This document shows positions 7,372-14,944 of a stretch of DNA of 29,854 bases, piece by piece. The stretch comes from an uncultured Bacteroidaceae bacterium. GTDB lineage: Bacteria > Bacteroidota > Bacteroidia > Bacteroidales > Bacteroidaceae. The notes under the pieces are model-generated. The model saw nothing but the letters and a program-made list of their open reading frames with translations. It did no database searches and was not told the DNA's origin. Both the position numbers and the translations under genes were made by a program. Numbering within the stretch: the first letter of the stretch is position 1; each line of letters opens with the position of its first letter. Location: positions 1-29,854 of the forward strand of contig CAJGCJ010000008.1 of the NCBI GenBank assembly GCA_904501775.1, written 5' to 3'.

Positions 7372-7908
7372 ATGTCAACTATAAAGATACACGATAAACT
7401 TTTCGCCGTTTCCATCACCCAAAATATGATTCAGGAGGAGATTAAGAGAGTGGCTGCAGAGATAAACAGGGACTACAAGAACAAGCGTCCTCTTATGATT
7501 GGAGTTCTTAATGGCAGTTTCATGTTCGTAGCCGACCTTATGAAGAATCTCAACATTGAATGCAACATTTCATTTGTCAAGTTCTCGTCATACGAAGGCA
7601 CAGAGACTACGGGAAACATAAATCAGCTCATAGGCCTTACCGAATCAATAGAAGGACGCGACATAATCATATTGGAAGATATTGTAGACACAGGTCTCAC
7701 AATGCACAAGATGCTTGAAACCATAACACCGCTCAATCCCAAGAGCATTGCAATAGCTTCCCTCATACTGAAACCCGCAAGACTGAAAGTCCCCGTATAT
7801 GTCAAATACAGCGCATTCACAATCCCCGACCGTTTCATCGTCGGCTACGGCCTCGACTACGACGGACTTGGACGCAACCTACCCGACATATATGATGCAG
7901 TAGAATAA
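7372..7908 (+). CDS. hpt: Hypoxanthine phosphoribosyltransferase
   Basis: The enzyme salvages hypoxanthine (and usually guanine) by transferring ribose 5-phosphate from PRPP to give IMP or GMP in the cytoplasm. The protein has 178 residues, normal for bacterial HPRT. The PRPP-binding motif is IIILEDIVDTGLT (98-110), with the acidic pair Glu102-Asp103 that coordinates magnesium. VLNGSFMFVADLM (45-57) forms the pyrophosphate loop, and FVKFSSYEGTETTG (68-81) is the flexible catalytic loop. It is first in a rightward unit, 21 bp before adk, a sensible pairing in purine nucleotide metabolism. Confidence 0.96.
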   Translation: MSTIKIHDKLFAVSITQNMIQEEIKRVAAEINRDYKNKRPLMIGVLNGSFMFVADLMKNLNIECNISFVKFSSYEGTETTGNINQLIGLTESIEGRDIIILEDIVDTGLTMHKMLETITPLNPKSIAIASLILKPARLKVPVYVKYSAFTIPDRFIVGYGLDYDGLGRNLPDIYDAVE

Positions 7909-7929
7909 ACAAATAAACCCTATATACGT

Positions 7930-8502
7930 ATGCTGAATATTGTAATTTTCGGTGCACCCGGTTCAGGCAAGGGTACACAAAGTGAGAAGATAGTTGAGAA
8001 ATACGGTTTGGACCACATCTCGACAGGTGATGTTCTTCGTGCTGAGATAAAGGCCGACAGCGAATTAGGCCGAGCTGCCAAACAGTTGATAGACAACGGA
8101 CAGCTTATCCCCGATGATCTTATGGTAAGCATTCTTGAGGCCAAGTTGAATGCACTCACCGACAGCAAAGGCGTTATCTTTGACGGCTTCCCAAGAACTA
8201 TTGCACAGGCCGAGGCACTGAAGAAAATGCTCAACAAACACGCCGAAGACGTAACAGCAATGATCGAACTTGACGTACCCGAAGACGAGCTTATGACACG
8301 TCTCCTTCTGCGCGGTCAGGCATCGGGACGTGCCGACGACAACGAAGAGACAATAAAAAAGCGTCTGATTGTGTACAACGAGCAGACCTCGCCTCTTAAA
8401 GAGTGGTACAAGAATGATGGCAAACATTGTTACATAAACGGTCTTGGCGAACTCGACCGCATATTCAACGACATTGTTGCAGCTATTGACAGCAGAATCT
8501 AA
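7930..8502 (+). CDS. adk: Adenylate kinase
   Basis: Adenylate kinase interconverts ATP + AMP and 2 ADP in the cytoplasm. The 190-residue protein is a short-LID form. The P-loop is GAPGSGKGT (8-16), the AMP-binding segment has HISTGDVLR (29-37), and DGFPRT (85-90) is the family signature. The LID region LRGQASGRADDNEETIKKRL is short and lacks the four-cysteine zinc site of Gram-positive enzymes. It sits between hpt and obgE. A stable hairpin (8523-8557) lies directly after it, so part of the transcripts may end here. Confidence 0.97.
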   Translation: MLNIVIFGAPGSGKGTQSEKIVEKYGLDHISTGDVLRAEIKADSELGRAAKQLIDNGQLIPDDLMVSILEAKLNALTDSKGVIFDGFPRTIAQAEALKKMLNKHAEDVTAMIELDVPEDELMTRLLLRGQASGRADDNEETIKKRLIVYNEQTSPLKEWYKNDGKHCYINGLGELDRIFNDIVAAIDSRI

Positions 8503-8522
8503 AATAGAAACAGAATAACTAT

Positions 8523-8557
8523 AGAGAGGATGCTGCAACAAACAGCACATCCTCTCT
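8523..8557 (+). terminator. Hairpin between adk and obgE (attenuator or partial terminator)
   Basis: AGAGAGGAT (8523-8531) pairs perfectly with ATCCTCTCT (8549-8557), and GCTG (8532-8535) with CAGC (8543-8546), leaving a 2-nt bulge and a 7-nt loop. The following TGTTTATATA is only moderately T-rich. It ends 14 nt before the obgE ATG and overlaps no gene. Its role as terminator, RNA stabiliser or translational block cannot be decided from sequence. Confidence 0.6.
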
Positions 8558-8571
8558 GTTTATATACATAT

Positions 8572-9723
8572 ATGGCAGAATCGAATTTTATTGATTACGT
8601 AAAGATAATATGCCGTTCAGGACGTGGAGGACGCGGAATGGCCCATCTTCATCGTGCCAAATACCTGCCCAACGGCGGACCCGACGGTGGCGACGGCGGT
8701 AAAGGTGGCGATATAATATTGCGCGGAAACCGTAACTACTGGACCCTACTGCACCTGAAATACCAGCGTCACGTCTTTGCAGGCAACGGACAGAACGGTG
8801 GCGTAAACCGCAGCACCGGAGCCGATGGCGAAAGCAAGATTATAGACGTACCTTGCGGCACTGTTGCATACAATGCCGAAACCGGCGAATACTTGTGCGA
8901 TGTAACAGAGGACGGCCAGAAGGTTGTGCTCCTGAAGGGAGGACGTGGCGGACTTGGCAATGTACACTTTGCAACCCCCACCCGACAAGCACCCCGCTTT
9001 GCACAACCCGGCGAGCCCATGCGCGAGATGACAGTAACGCTGGAGTTGAAATTGCTTGCCGATGTAGGTCTTGTAGGTTTCCCCAATGCCGGAAAATCGA
9101 CACTTCTGTCGAGCGTTTCGGCAGCAAAGCCAAAGATAGCCAACTACCCCTTTACCACTCTTGAGCCCAACTTGGGTATCGTATCGTATCGCGACGGAAA
9201 GTCATTCGTAATGGCCGATATCCCCGGAATCATTGAGGGTGCAAGCCAAGGACGCGGACTGGGACTCCGATTCCTGCGTCATATCGAGCGCAACTCGTTG
9301 CTGCTGTTCATGGTACCGGCCGAGGCTGATGATATAAAGAAGGAGTATGAGATTCTGCTTAACGAACTTGCGACCTTCAACCCCGAGATGCTCGACAAGC
9401 AGCGTGTATTGGCTATAACAAAGAGCGACCTTATTGACGAGGAGCTAAAGGCAATGTTGTCGGAGAACCTGCCCGAAGATATACCTCACATCTTCATTTC
9501 GGCAGCGACAGGCGAAGGGATATCAGCACTGAAGGATATTCTATGGGAGAAGCTCAACAGCGAGGAGAATATGCTTGCAGCAGTGAAGCGCGACGAGCTT
9601 GTACACCGCAACTACGACCGCCACATGCTTGCCAGCGACTTTGCCAACTGGGAAGACGAAGAGTACACCCCGGCCGAGGATGACGACGAACTCTACTACG
9701 AAGAGGAGTGGGACGAGGAGTAA
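8572..9723 (+). CDS. obgE: GTPase ObgE/CgtA
   Basis: Obg is an essential GTPase involved in 50S ribosome assembly and stress control. The 383-residue protein has the glycine-rich Obg fold at 1-158 (GRGGRG, GGPDGGDGGKGGD, GGRGGLGN), then a GTPase domain with GFPNAGKST (169-177), DIPG (216-219), TKSD (283-286) and SAATGEG (310-316). The C-terminus (about 359-383) is a strongly acidic tail rich in Asp, Glu and Tyr instead of a folded OCT domain. The frame opens upstream at 8530, but MAESNFIDYVKI at 8572 is the family start and the upstream ATG lies inside the hairpin. A terminator follows at 9755-9788. Confidence 0.97.
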   Translation: MAESNFIDYVKIICRSGRGGRGMAHLHRAKYLPNGGPDGGDGGKGGDIILRGNRNYWTLLHLKYQRHVFAGNGQNGGVNRSTGADGESKIIDVPCGTVAYNAETGEYLCDVTEDGQKVVLLKGGRGGLGNVHFATPTRQAPRFAQPGEPMREMTVTLELKLLADVGLVGFPNAGKSTLLSSVSAAKPKIANYPFTTLEPNLGIVSYRDGKSFVMADIPGIIEGASQGRGLGLRFLRHIERNSLLLFMVPAEADDIKKEYEILLNELATFNPEMLDKQRVLAITKSDLIDEELKAMLSENLPEDIPHIFISAATGEGISALKDILWEKLNSEENMLAAVKRDELVHRNYDRHMLASDFANWEDEEYTPAEDDDELYYEEEWDEE

Positions 9724-9754
9724 AGAGAATAAAACAGATAATCAGCACATTCAA

Positions 9755-9788
9755 AAACAGCCACGCTCATTGATAAGCGTGGCTGTTT
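9755..9788. terminator. Bidirectional terminator between obgE and the DUF3256 gene
   Basis: AAACAGCCACGCT (9755-9767) pairs with AGCGTGGCTGTTT (9776-9788): 13 bp with an 8-nt loop and A/T-rich flanks. It separates two convergent operons. Confidence 0.88.
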
Positions 9789-9809
9789 AGTATATCAAGC
9801 GGATGTTTC

Positions 9810-10445
9810 TCAATTGCCCGGTTGTAATTTCACATACCTATAACCATCCCATCGATACATTACGCTCTGCAGACGTGATGCCACAAAAAGAGAATCATCG
9901 TGCGGCATATACAAAGGCATAGTGTAGTTTGTAGAAAGTGTGTCGCATCCGGCCGAAAGCGAGATACTTACAAGACGTATGTCGGACATCTTCATTGCCA
10001 CCGATACCGAGTCTTTCTTTTGAAAGAACTCATCAAGCGAAGGAGCCACGAACAGCGGCGCTGTAGAGACCCTCTTCCACTCCTTGTCGTAGAAGCGTAT
10101 ATAGCTATTGCATGCCTCGGCACACACAGTATTCACAATACACACAAGCGTATCCCCGTCAGAACGAGTCAGCAATTTCATCTGCATCGTTGCACTACCC
10201 GAGGTCTTGATTTTCAAATAATCGTCAGAGAGAGCAAGAAGTTCGCTCTTGCCGTCGAGTTTATTTGTTACCACAGCACGCATTTTCGCATTATGGAAAT
10301 CTATAAGATCCAGACGGTCGTTGGTTGCAAGCAACGGGAGCAACGAATCGGGCATCGCTACAAAACGTTCGGCGACATTACCTTGGGCGACAGTTCCACT
10401 CAACAGATAGAACAGGCCTATCAAAAGAAAGACAATTTTTTTCAT
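9810..10445 (-). CDS. DUF3256 family exported protein
   Basis: This protein of 211 residues starts with a signal peptide (MKKIVFLLIGLFYLLSGTVAQG, cleavage near residue 21), so it should be periplasmic. The conserved opening after the signal (VAERFVAMPDSLLPLLATNDRLDL) and the size match the Bacteroidales family I know as DUF3256, of unknown function. Two cysteines, in AEACNSY, could be redox or structural. It is the last gene of the long recF operon, overlapping the EamA gene by 4 bp (ATGA), so it is probably translated by coupling. The function is unknown. Confidence 0.75.
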   Translation of the reverse strand: MKKIVFLLIGLFYLLSGTVAQGNVAERFVAMPDSLLPLLATNDRLDLIDFHNAKMRAVVTNKLDGKSELLALSDDYLKIKTSGSATMQMKLLTRSDGDTLVCIVNTVCAEACNSYIRFYDKEWKRVSTAPLFVAPSLDEFFQKKDSVSVAMKMSDIRLVSISLSAGCDTLSTNYTMPLYMPHDDSLFVASRLQSVMYRWDGYRYVKLQPGN

Positions 10446-11341
10446 TTCGAGCCTAAATATAAGAAGAAAAGACCAACCAATATCAACAACAGATCGACCG
10501 CCTTGCTTTTGAGATTCTTCTCGTGCAGCATCAACGCACCAAAAGCAAAGGCCACGACAACACTACCGCGTCTTATCATAGAGACTACGGCAATAAGAGA
10601 GCCCTCCTGTGCAAGAGCCGAGAAATAGCAAAAATCGGCAATTGCGAGAAATACCGAAATCAACGGAATACTCCATCTCCATACAAAACGCTTGCTGCGT
10701 TGAACAGGCGAAAGCATGTTCATTACCACTACAATCACACCCATGAGAATACATTGGTACAGATTGAACCACGACTGTACGAACATGGGCTCAAGAGTCT
10801 GCATAAGATACTTGTCATACAACGCGCTTACCGCTCCAAGCAATGCAGCCATTATAACAAAGCAGACCCAACGGTTATTGGCGAAATTTATTCCTTCGCG
10901 CTTGCCACTACGGCTGAGTAGAAAGAATGACAGCATCGCAATAAGGACTCCGGTCCATTGATAGCCATTCAAATTCTCGCCAAGAATAATCAATGCACCC
11001 AGAAGCACCAGCACCGGACGTGTAGCCTGAATGGGAGATACAATCGTTATCGGCAGATGCTTTATCCCGATATATCCGCACAGCCACGAGCTGAGCACTA
11101 TGACCGCCTTCAGCATCAAGAGAAGATGTGCCTCAACACCGGCCGAGGGCACATACAGCAGCCCTTCACTAATGTAACCGCCACCAGACAACAATATGAA
11201 TGGAAGGAATATAAGTGTACTGAACAACGTATTCAGGAAGAGGACGACAAGCACCGAATTGTCCTTAAGAGAGACCTTCTTGAAAAAATCGTAACAGCCC
11301 AGCAACACAGCCGAAGCAAATGCCAATAACGCCCACATCAT
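10442..11341 (-). CDS. EamA/DMT-type membrane transporter
   Basis: This protein of 299 residues has about ten hydrophobic helices in two repeated halves, the layout of drug/metabolite transporters with two EamA domains. Each half ends with the usual helix pattern; the first contains ITIVSPIQATRPVLVLLGAL and the second SLIAVVSMIRRGSVVVAFAF, the conserved helix that closes EamA repeats. It sits in the inner membrane and probably exports or imports a small metabolite; substrates in this superfamily cannot be read from sequence. The start (tandem ATGs at 11341 and 11338) overlaps the truA stop, and the end overlaps the DUF3256 start by 4 bp. Confidence 0.9.
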   Translation of the reverse strand: MMWALLAFASAVLLGCYDFFKKVSLKDNSVLVVLFLNTLFSTLIFLPFILLSGGGYISEGLLYVPSAGVEAHLLLMLKAVIVLSSWLCGYIGIKHLPITIVSPIQATRPVLVLLGALIILGENLNGYQWTGVLIAMLSFFLLSRSGKREGINFANNRWVCFVIMAALLGAVSALYDKYLMQTLEPMFVQSWFNLYQCILMGVIVVVMNMLSPVQRSKRFVWRWSIPLISVFLAIADFCYFSALAQEGSLIAVVSMIRRGSVVVAFAFGALMLHEKNLKSKAVDLLLILVGLFFLYLGSK

Positions 11342-12084
11342 AAGTATATCTCTTCAGGATATTTCACCTCTGCAAGAAACAGAGCCTCGGCTATGGCCGA
11401 ATCACCGGCTGCACAACGCTCTTTCTGCTCTATTATATCACGGAAGCCCTCTATCGTCAGCTTATGACGGCCTACCAGCAGCAATGTACCCACAATGGCA
11501 CGCACCATATTGCGCAAAAAACGGTCGGCCTCAATCTCAAACACCCAGCAGCCTCTATCGAGCATACGCCACTTGGCATAGGTAACCTTGCAGTTGTTTG
11601 TCTTCACATCGGTGTGCAGTTTGCTGAAACTGGTAAAATCCACATATTCATACAACACCGCCGAGGCACTGTTCATCGCATCAAAATCCAAGTCGGCCGG
11701 TACACGACAAGCATATCGGCGTGCAAAAGGAGATTTTTCCGTTGTCACATAATAACAATATTTACGCGACACTGCATCGAACCTTGCGTGTGCGTCATGC
11801 TTTACAGGCAGAATGTCATACACTGCAATATCCGACGGCAAAAGACGGTTCAGCTTATATTTCAGTTGTTTCAAATCACAATCATCGGGAAGGTCGACGT
11901 GGGCAATCATGCGCATAGCGTTAACACCGCTGTCGGTACGTCCCGCACCTACAACCGGAACAGATGTACGCATAACTGTCGACAAAGCCTCTTCGAGTTT
12001 CTGCTGCACCGTAACAGCATTCGGCTGTACCTGCCACCCATGATAGGCTGCACCGTCATAAGAAAAAACAAGGAAACAGCGCAT
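11338..12084 (-). CDS. truA: tRNA pseudouridine synthase A (TruA)
   Basis: TruA converts uridines 38-40 in the tRNA anticodon stem to pseudouridine. The 248-residue protein has the expected start MRCFLVFSYDGAAYHGWQ and the catalytic motif GAGRTDSGVNA, with Asp51 as the catalytic aspartate. In most TruA proteins this motif reads GRTDxGVHA; here the histidine is asparagine (codon AAC). RKYCYYV and the C-terminal FLRNMVRAIVG are both present, so the protein should be active. It overlaps rsmE by one base (TGATG) upstream and the EamA gene downstream. Confidence 0.95.
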   Translation of the reverse strand: MRCFLVFSYDGAAYHGWQVQPNAVTVQQKLEEALSTVMRTSVPVVGAGRTDSGVNAMRMIAHVDLPDDCDLKQLKYKLNRLLPSDIAVYDILPVKHDAHARFDAVSRKYCYYVTTEKSPFARRYACRVPADLDFDAMNSASAVLYEYVDFTSFSKLHTDVKTNNCKVTYAKWRMLDRGCWVFEIEADRFLRNMVRAIVGTLLLVGRHKLTIEGFRDIIEQKERCAAGDSAIAEALFLAEVKYPEEIYL

Positions 12085-12785
12085 CAGATTTCGTTTATTA
12101 GATTAAAAGTATGACAGGCCACAAGACCGGCTGTCTCGGTCCTCAGCCGGGAATTGCCCAGACTTACAGGCTTAAAGCCGGCTTCTACAGCCATCTGCAC
12201 CTCCTCGGGGCTGAAATCGCCCTCGGGACCAATCAATATTGTAGCATCACGCTCCGCAGATATATTATCTTTCAGGAGCACTCTTTCGCTATCGTAACAG
12301 TGCGCAATGAATTTATCTCCGGGGAAGTCCTGCTTAATGAATTTTGCAAAGTCAGTCATTTCGTTCACCACAGTCTTGTATGGCTTCAAAGACTGTTTCA
12401 TTGCCGACACGACAATGCGCTCTATACGCTCGGTCTTTATCACTTTACGTTCCGAGAAACGGCAATTGAGGAAAGTCAACTCGTCAAGACCAATCTCGAC
12501 AGCTTTCTCTGTCATCCACTCGATGCGATCGAGGTTCTTTGTAGGAGCAATTGCTATGTGAAGATGTCCCTTCCATCCCTTCTGCATCCGAATTACCTCT
12601 TTTGCCTTTACATAGCATCGTTTGCCTGCTATCGAGGATATCTCGGCCTTGTAGAAGTTACCTTTTCCATCTGTTATATCAAGTTCATCACCCACACCCA
12701 AACGCAGTACACGCAAACAATGTGCCGCCTCGTCGTCGGGGAGTTCCCATCCCTCTTCTATTTGTGGTGCATAGAATAGTGCCAT
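12084..12785 (-). CDS. rsmE: 16S rRNA (uracil-1498-N3)-methyltransferase RsmE
   Basis: RsmE methylates U1498 of 16S rRNA using S-adenosylmethionine. The 233-residue protein has an N-terminal PUA-like domain (about 1-68) and a SPOUT-class domain with the knotted SAM site: IAPTKNLDRIEWMTEKAVEIG (in part 79-99), LIGPEGDFSPEE (184-195) and LGNSRLRTETAG (209-220). The length is standard. It lies in the middle of the recF operon, 9 bp after the nuclease-family gene and sharing one base with truA, so two RNA-modification enzymes are made together. Confidence 0.96.
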   Translation of the reverse strand: MALFYAPQIEEGWELPDDEAAHCLRVLRLGVGDELDITDGKGNFYKAEISSIAGKRCYVKAKEVIRMQKGWKGHLHIAIAPTKNLDRIEWMTEKAVEIGLDELTFLNCRFSERKVIKTERIERIVVSAMKQSLKPYKTVVNEMTDFAKFIKQDFPGDKFIAHCYDSERVLLKDNISAERDATILIGPEGDFSPEEVQMAVEAGFKPVSLGNSRLRTETAGLVACHTFNLINEI

Positions 12786-12794
12786 AGTTTTTAC

Positions 12795-13379
12795 TTATAT
12801 CTCGTCGTTTTTATCTTGTTCCTTATTTTGTTCCCCTACTGCCAGACGGGCATCAATCTCCTCTTTAATTTTCATCGCAAGTTCGTAGTTCTCCTCTTTC
12901 ACAGCCCTATCGAGAACCGAACGTAAAGTCTCGATATCGGCTACCATTATAGGTATCGATATCGCACCACCCTTGACGTCGCGTATCGATACACGCTCGA
13001 GCAGTTCTTCATCAATATATATAGGCGCTCCCATGCGTTGTGCAATAGCCACCGCATCCGAAGTACGGGCATCGACCTCGCGCAGTTCTTCACCCTGACG
13101 GAACAACATGTTGGAATAGAATGTTCCGTCGTCAATCTTGCTTATCGTCACACACTGCATATTGGCACCGAACGAATCGGCAATGCTTTTAAAGAGATCG
13201 TGCGTCAAGGGACGCTTGGTATTCACTCCTTTTATGGCCAATGCCACAGCCTGTGCCTCGGCATATCCAATGGCAACCATTATCTTGCGACAGCCGTCAC
13301 GCTCCTTCAGAATCATCACATACGCTCTGTCATCCGAAGCCTTGCATAAAATATCGGAAACAACAAGTTCTACCATCAT
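12795..13379 (-). CDS. Bifunctional nuclease family protein (DUF151) with C-terminal UVR motif
   Basis: This protein of 194 residues has a BFN/DUF151 domain (about 1-140), including LKERDGCRKIMVAIGYAEAQ and EVDARTSDAVAIAQRMGAPI (101-120), the family signature. Residues about 150-180 (LDRAVKEENYELAMKIKEEI) form a UVR motif, the helical hairpin by which UvrB and UvrC contact each other. Plant and Thermotoga members of the BFN family are reported as nucleases or studied structurally; the bacterial role is unclear. The combination of BFN and UVR is common in Bacteroidetes. It lies in an operon with recF, which suggests but does not show a link to DNA repair. Start: tandem ATGs at 13379 and 13376, not resolvable. 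Confidence 0.9.
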   Translation of the reverse strand: MMVELVVSDILCKASDDRAYVMILKERDGCRKIMVAIGYAEAQAVALAIKGVNTKRPLTHDLFKSIADSFGANMQCVTISKIDDGTFYSNMLFRQGEELREVDARTSDAVAIAQRMGAPIYIDEELLERVSIRDVKGGAISIPIMVADIETLRSVLDRAVKEENYELAMKIKEEIDARLAVGEQNKEQDKNDEI

Positions 13380-13384
13380 TGTTC

Positions 13385-14635
13385 TTACTTATTGACAGAC
13401 TCCGAATCTTTAAAAAGCAGCGCAAACAATACTCCGATTACAAAAGCGTATGCAGCAAATATATACCATGCTGTGCTCCAGCCCTCGGGCGAAACAGCGA
13501 ACTTATTCACAACCTCTTGTGCTACAATGACGCCAACCGATGCACCAAGACCGTTGGTCATAAGCATGAAGAGTCCCTGTGCGCTTGAACGCATATTCTC
13601 GGGAACCTCTTTATCCACAAACAGCGAGCCCGAGATATTAAAGAAGTCGAAGGCAACGCCATATACAATCATAGAGAGAATGAAGAGCCAAACGCCTTCG
13701 CCGGGATTGCCCAAGCCGAAGAATGCGAAACGCAGCACCCATGCAAACATAGCAATAAGCATCACACGCTTTATTCCGAAACGGCCGAGGAAGAAAGGAA
13801 TGAGCAATATGCAAAGTGTTTCACTTATCTGTGAAAGCGAAATTATTATATTGGTGTGCTCTACCGCGAATGTACCGTCGTAAATGGGATTCTCGCTGAA
13901 ACTTGCAATGAAGCCATTTGCATAACCATTGGAAATCTGCAGCGCACCGCCAAGCAGCATCGAGAAGATGAAGAATATCATCATACGTCTCTGATTGAAC
14001 AATCTGAAGGCATCGAGTCCCAAAGCAGATGAAATGGAGCGTTTGCCTTCGGCCTTGCTGACAGGACAGTCAGGCATTGTCAATGAATACAATGACAAGA
14101 GAGCGCCCCATGCAGCTGATACATAGAACTGATTGCTGTTGGCCTGAGCTCCCATAAGGTCGACCAGCCACATTGAGACAATGAATCCGATTGTGCCAAG
14201 CACCCTTATGGGCGGGAAAGCCTTTACGGTATCCAACCCCGACTTATCGAGCGCAGTGTACGACACCGAGTTTGAGAGTGCCAGCGTAGGCATATAAAAA
14301 GCTACGCTCATTGTATATGTCCAGAAAATATCGTTGAATACAACTTCACTGCCCTTAGAGAAGCCAATATAAGCTGTCAGTGCCATGAAAGCAGCCGCCG
14401 TTATATGACAGAAAGAGAGCAACCGCTGCGCCGGAACCCATCTGTCGGCAACAATACCCATTATGGCAGGCATAACAATAGATACCACTCCTTGCACCGC
14501 ATAGAACCAACCGATATACTCACCCAAACCGGCATCGCCAAGATAACGGCCCATAGATGTGAGGTATGCACCCCATACAGCAAATTGCAGAAAGCTCAAC
14601 AGCATGAGCCTGAATTTAATGTTTATATTATTCAT
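13385..14635 (-). CDS. Nucleoside:H+ symporter family MFS transporter (NupG-like)
   Basis: This protein of 416 residues has about twelve hydrophobic helices and an N-terminus (FRLMLLSFLQFAVWGAYLTS) typical of the nucleoside:H+ symporter (NHS) family related to E. coli NupG and XapB. Further family features are the loop GIVADRWVPAQRLL after helix 2-3 and SLFVDKEVPENMRSSAQGLF in the C-terminal half. It should take up nucleosides across the inner membrane with protons. It is 18 bp after dciA and 5 bp before the BFN gene. The family call is good; the exact nucleoside range is not readable. Confidence 0.9.
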   Translation of the reverse strand: MNNINIKFRLMLLSFLQFAVWGAYLTSMGRYLGDAGLGEYIGWFYAVQGVVSIVMPAIMGIVADRWVPAQRLLSFCHITAAAFMALTAYIGFSKGSEVVFNDIFWTYTMSVAFYMPTLALSNSVSYTALDKSGLDTVKAFPPIRVLGTIGFIVSMWLVDLMGAQANSNQFYVSAAWGALLSLYSLTMPDCPVSKAEGKRSISSALGLDAFRLFNQRRMMIFFIFSMLLGGALQISNGYANGFIASFSENPIYDGTFAVEHTNIIISLSQISETLCILLIPFFLGRFGIKRVMLIAMFAWVLRFAFFGLGNPGEGVWLFILSMIVYGVAFDFFNISGSLFVDKEVPENMRSSAQGLFMLMTNGLGASVGVIVAQEVVNKFAVSPEGWSTAWYIFAAYAFVIGVLFALLFKDSESVNK

Positions 14636-14653
14636 AATATTACATTTATATGG

Positions 14654-14944
14654 TTATCGAAAAATAATGTTAGTTATAACCTGTGCCTTGACATGAGAGT
14701 TGAGACGCTGCACCAGCGAACGCCTGTTCATCATAAGCTCGTGACGCAGGACCGCCGAAGTCAACGTAACATACAAAACCTGATTCTTGATAAACAGATT
14801 CTTGGTATAGGCCTGCACGCCACCACCCAGCACCTGCGACCATGCTTTCAGAAGACGATACTCATTGAGTGGAGTCTCGAGCCCCTCTTCGCGGCATGTC
14901 TCGCGCACAAGTTCCGAAATAGCTTTTAATCCACCTCTTTTCAT
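14654..14944 (-). CDS. dciA: DUF721 / DciA-like protein
   Basis: This small basic protein of 96 residues matches DUF721, whose best-studied members (DciA) load the replicative helicase DnaB at the origin in bacteria that lack DnaC or DnaI. The family core is visible: W35 in LLKAWSQVLGGGVQAYT, then LFIKNQVLYVTLTSAVLRHEL, the KH-like fold segment, and a C-terminal helix. This is a short version without the extended tail of proteobacterial DciA. It overlaps the recF stop by 4 bp (ATGA), so it is translationally coupled to recF, an arrangement seen in several phyla. Confidence 0.88.
   Translation of the reverse strand: MKRGGLKAISELVRETCREEGLETPLNEYRLLKAWSQVLGGGVQAYTKNLFIKNQVLYVTLTSAVLRHELMMNRRSLVQRLNSHVKAQVITNIIFR

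Noticed and set aside
8065..8550. A 161-codon open frame opposite adk
   Set aside because: It mirrors the adk gene and ends in the adk-obgE hairpin; the protein is Cys- and Val-rich, as expected for an antisense frame.
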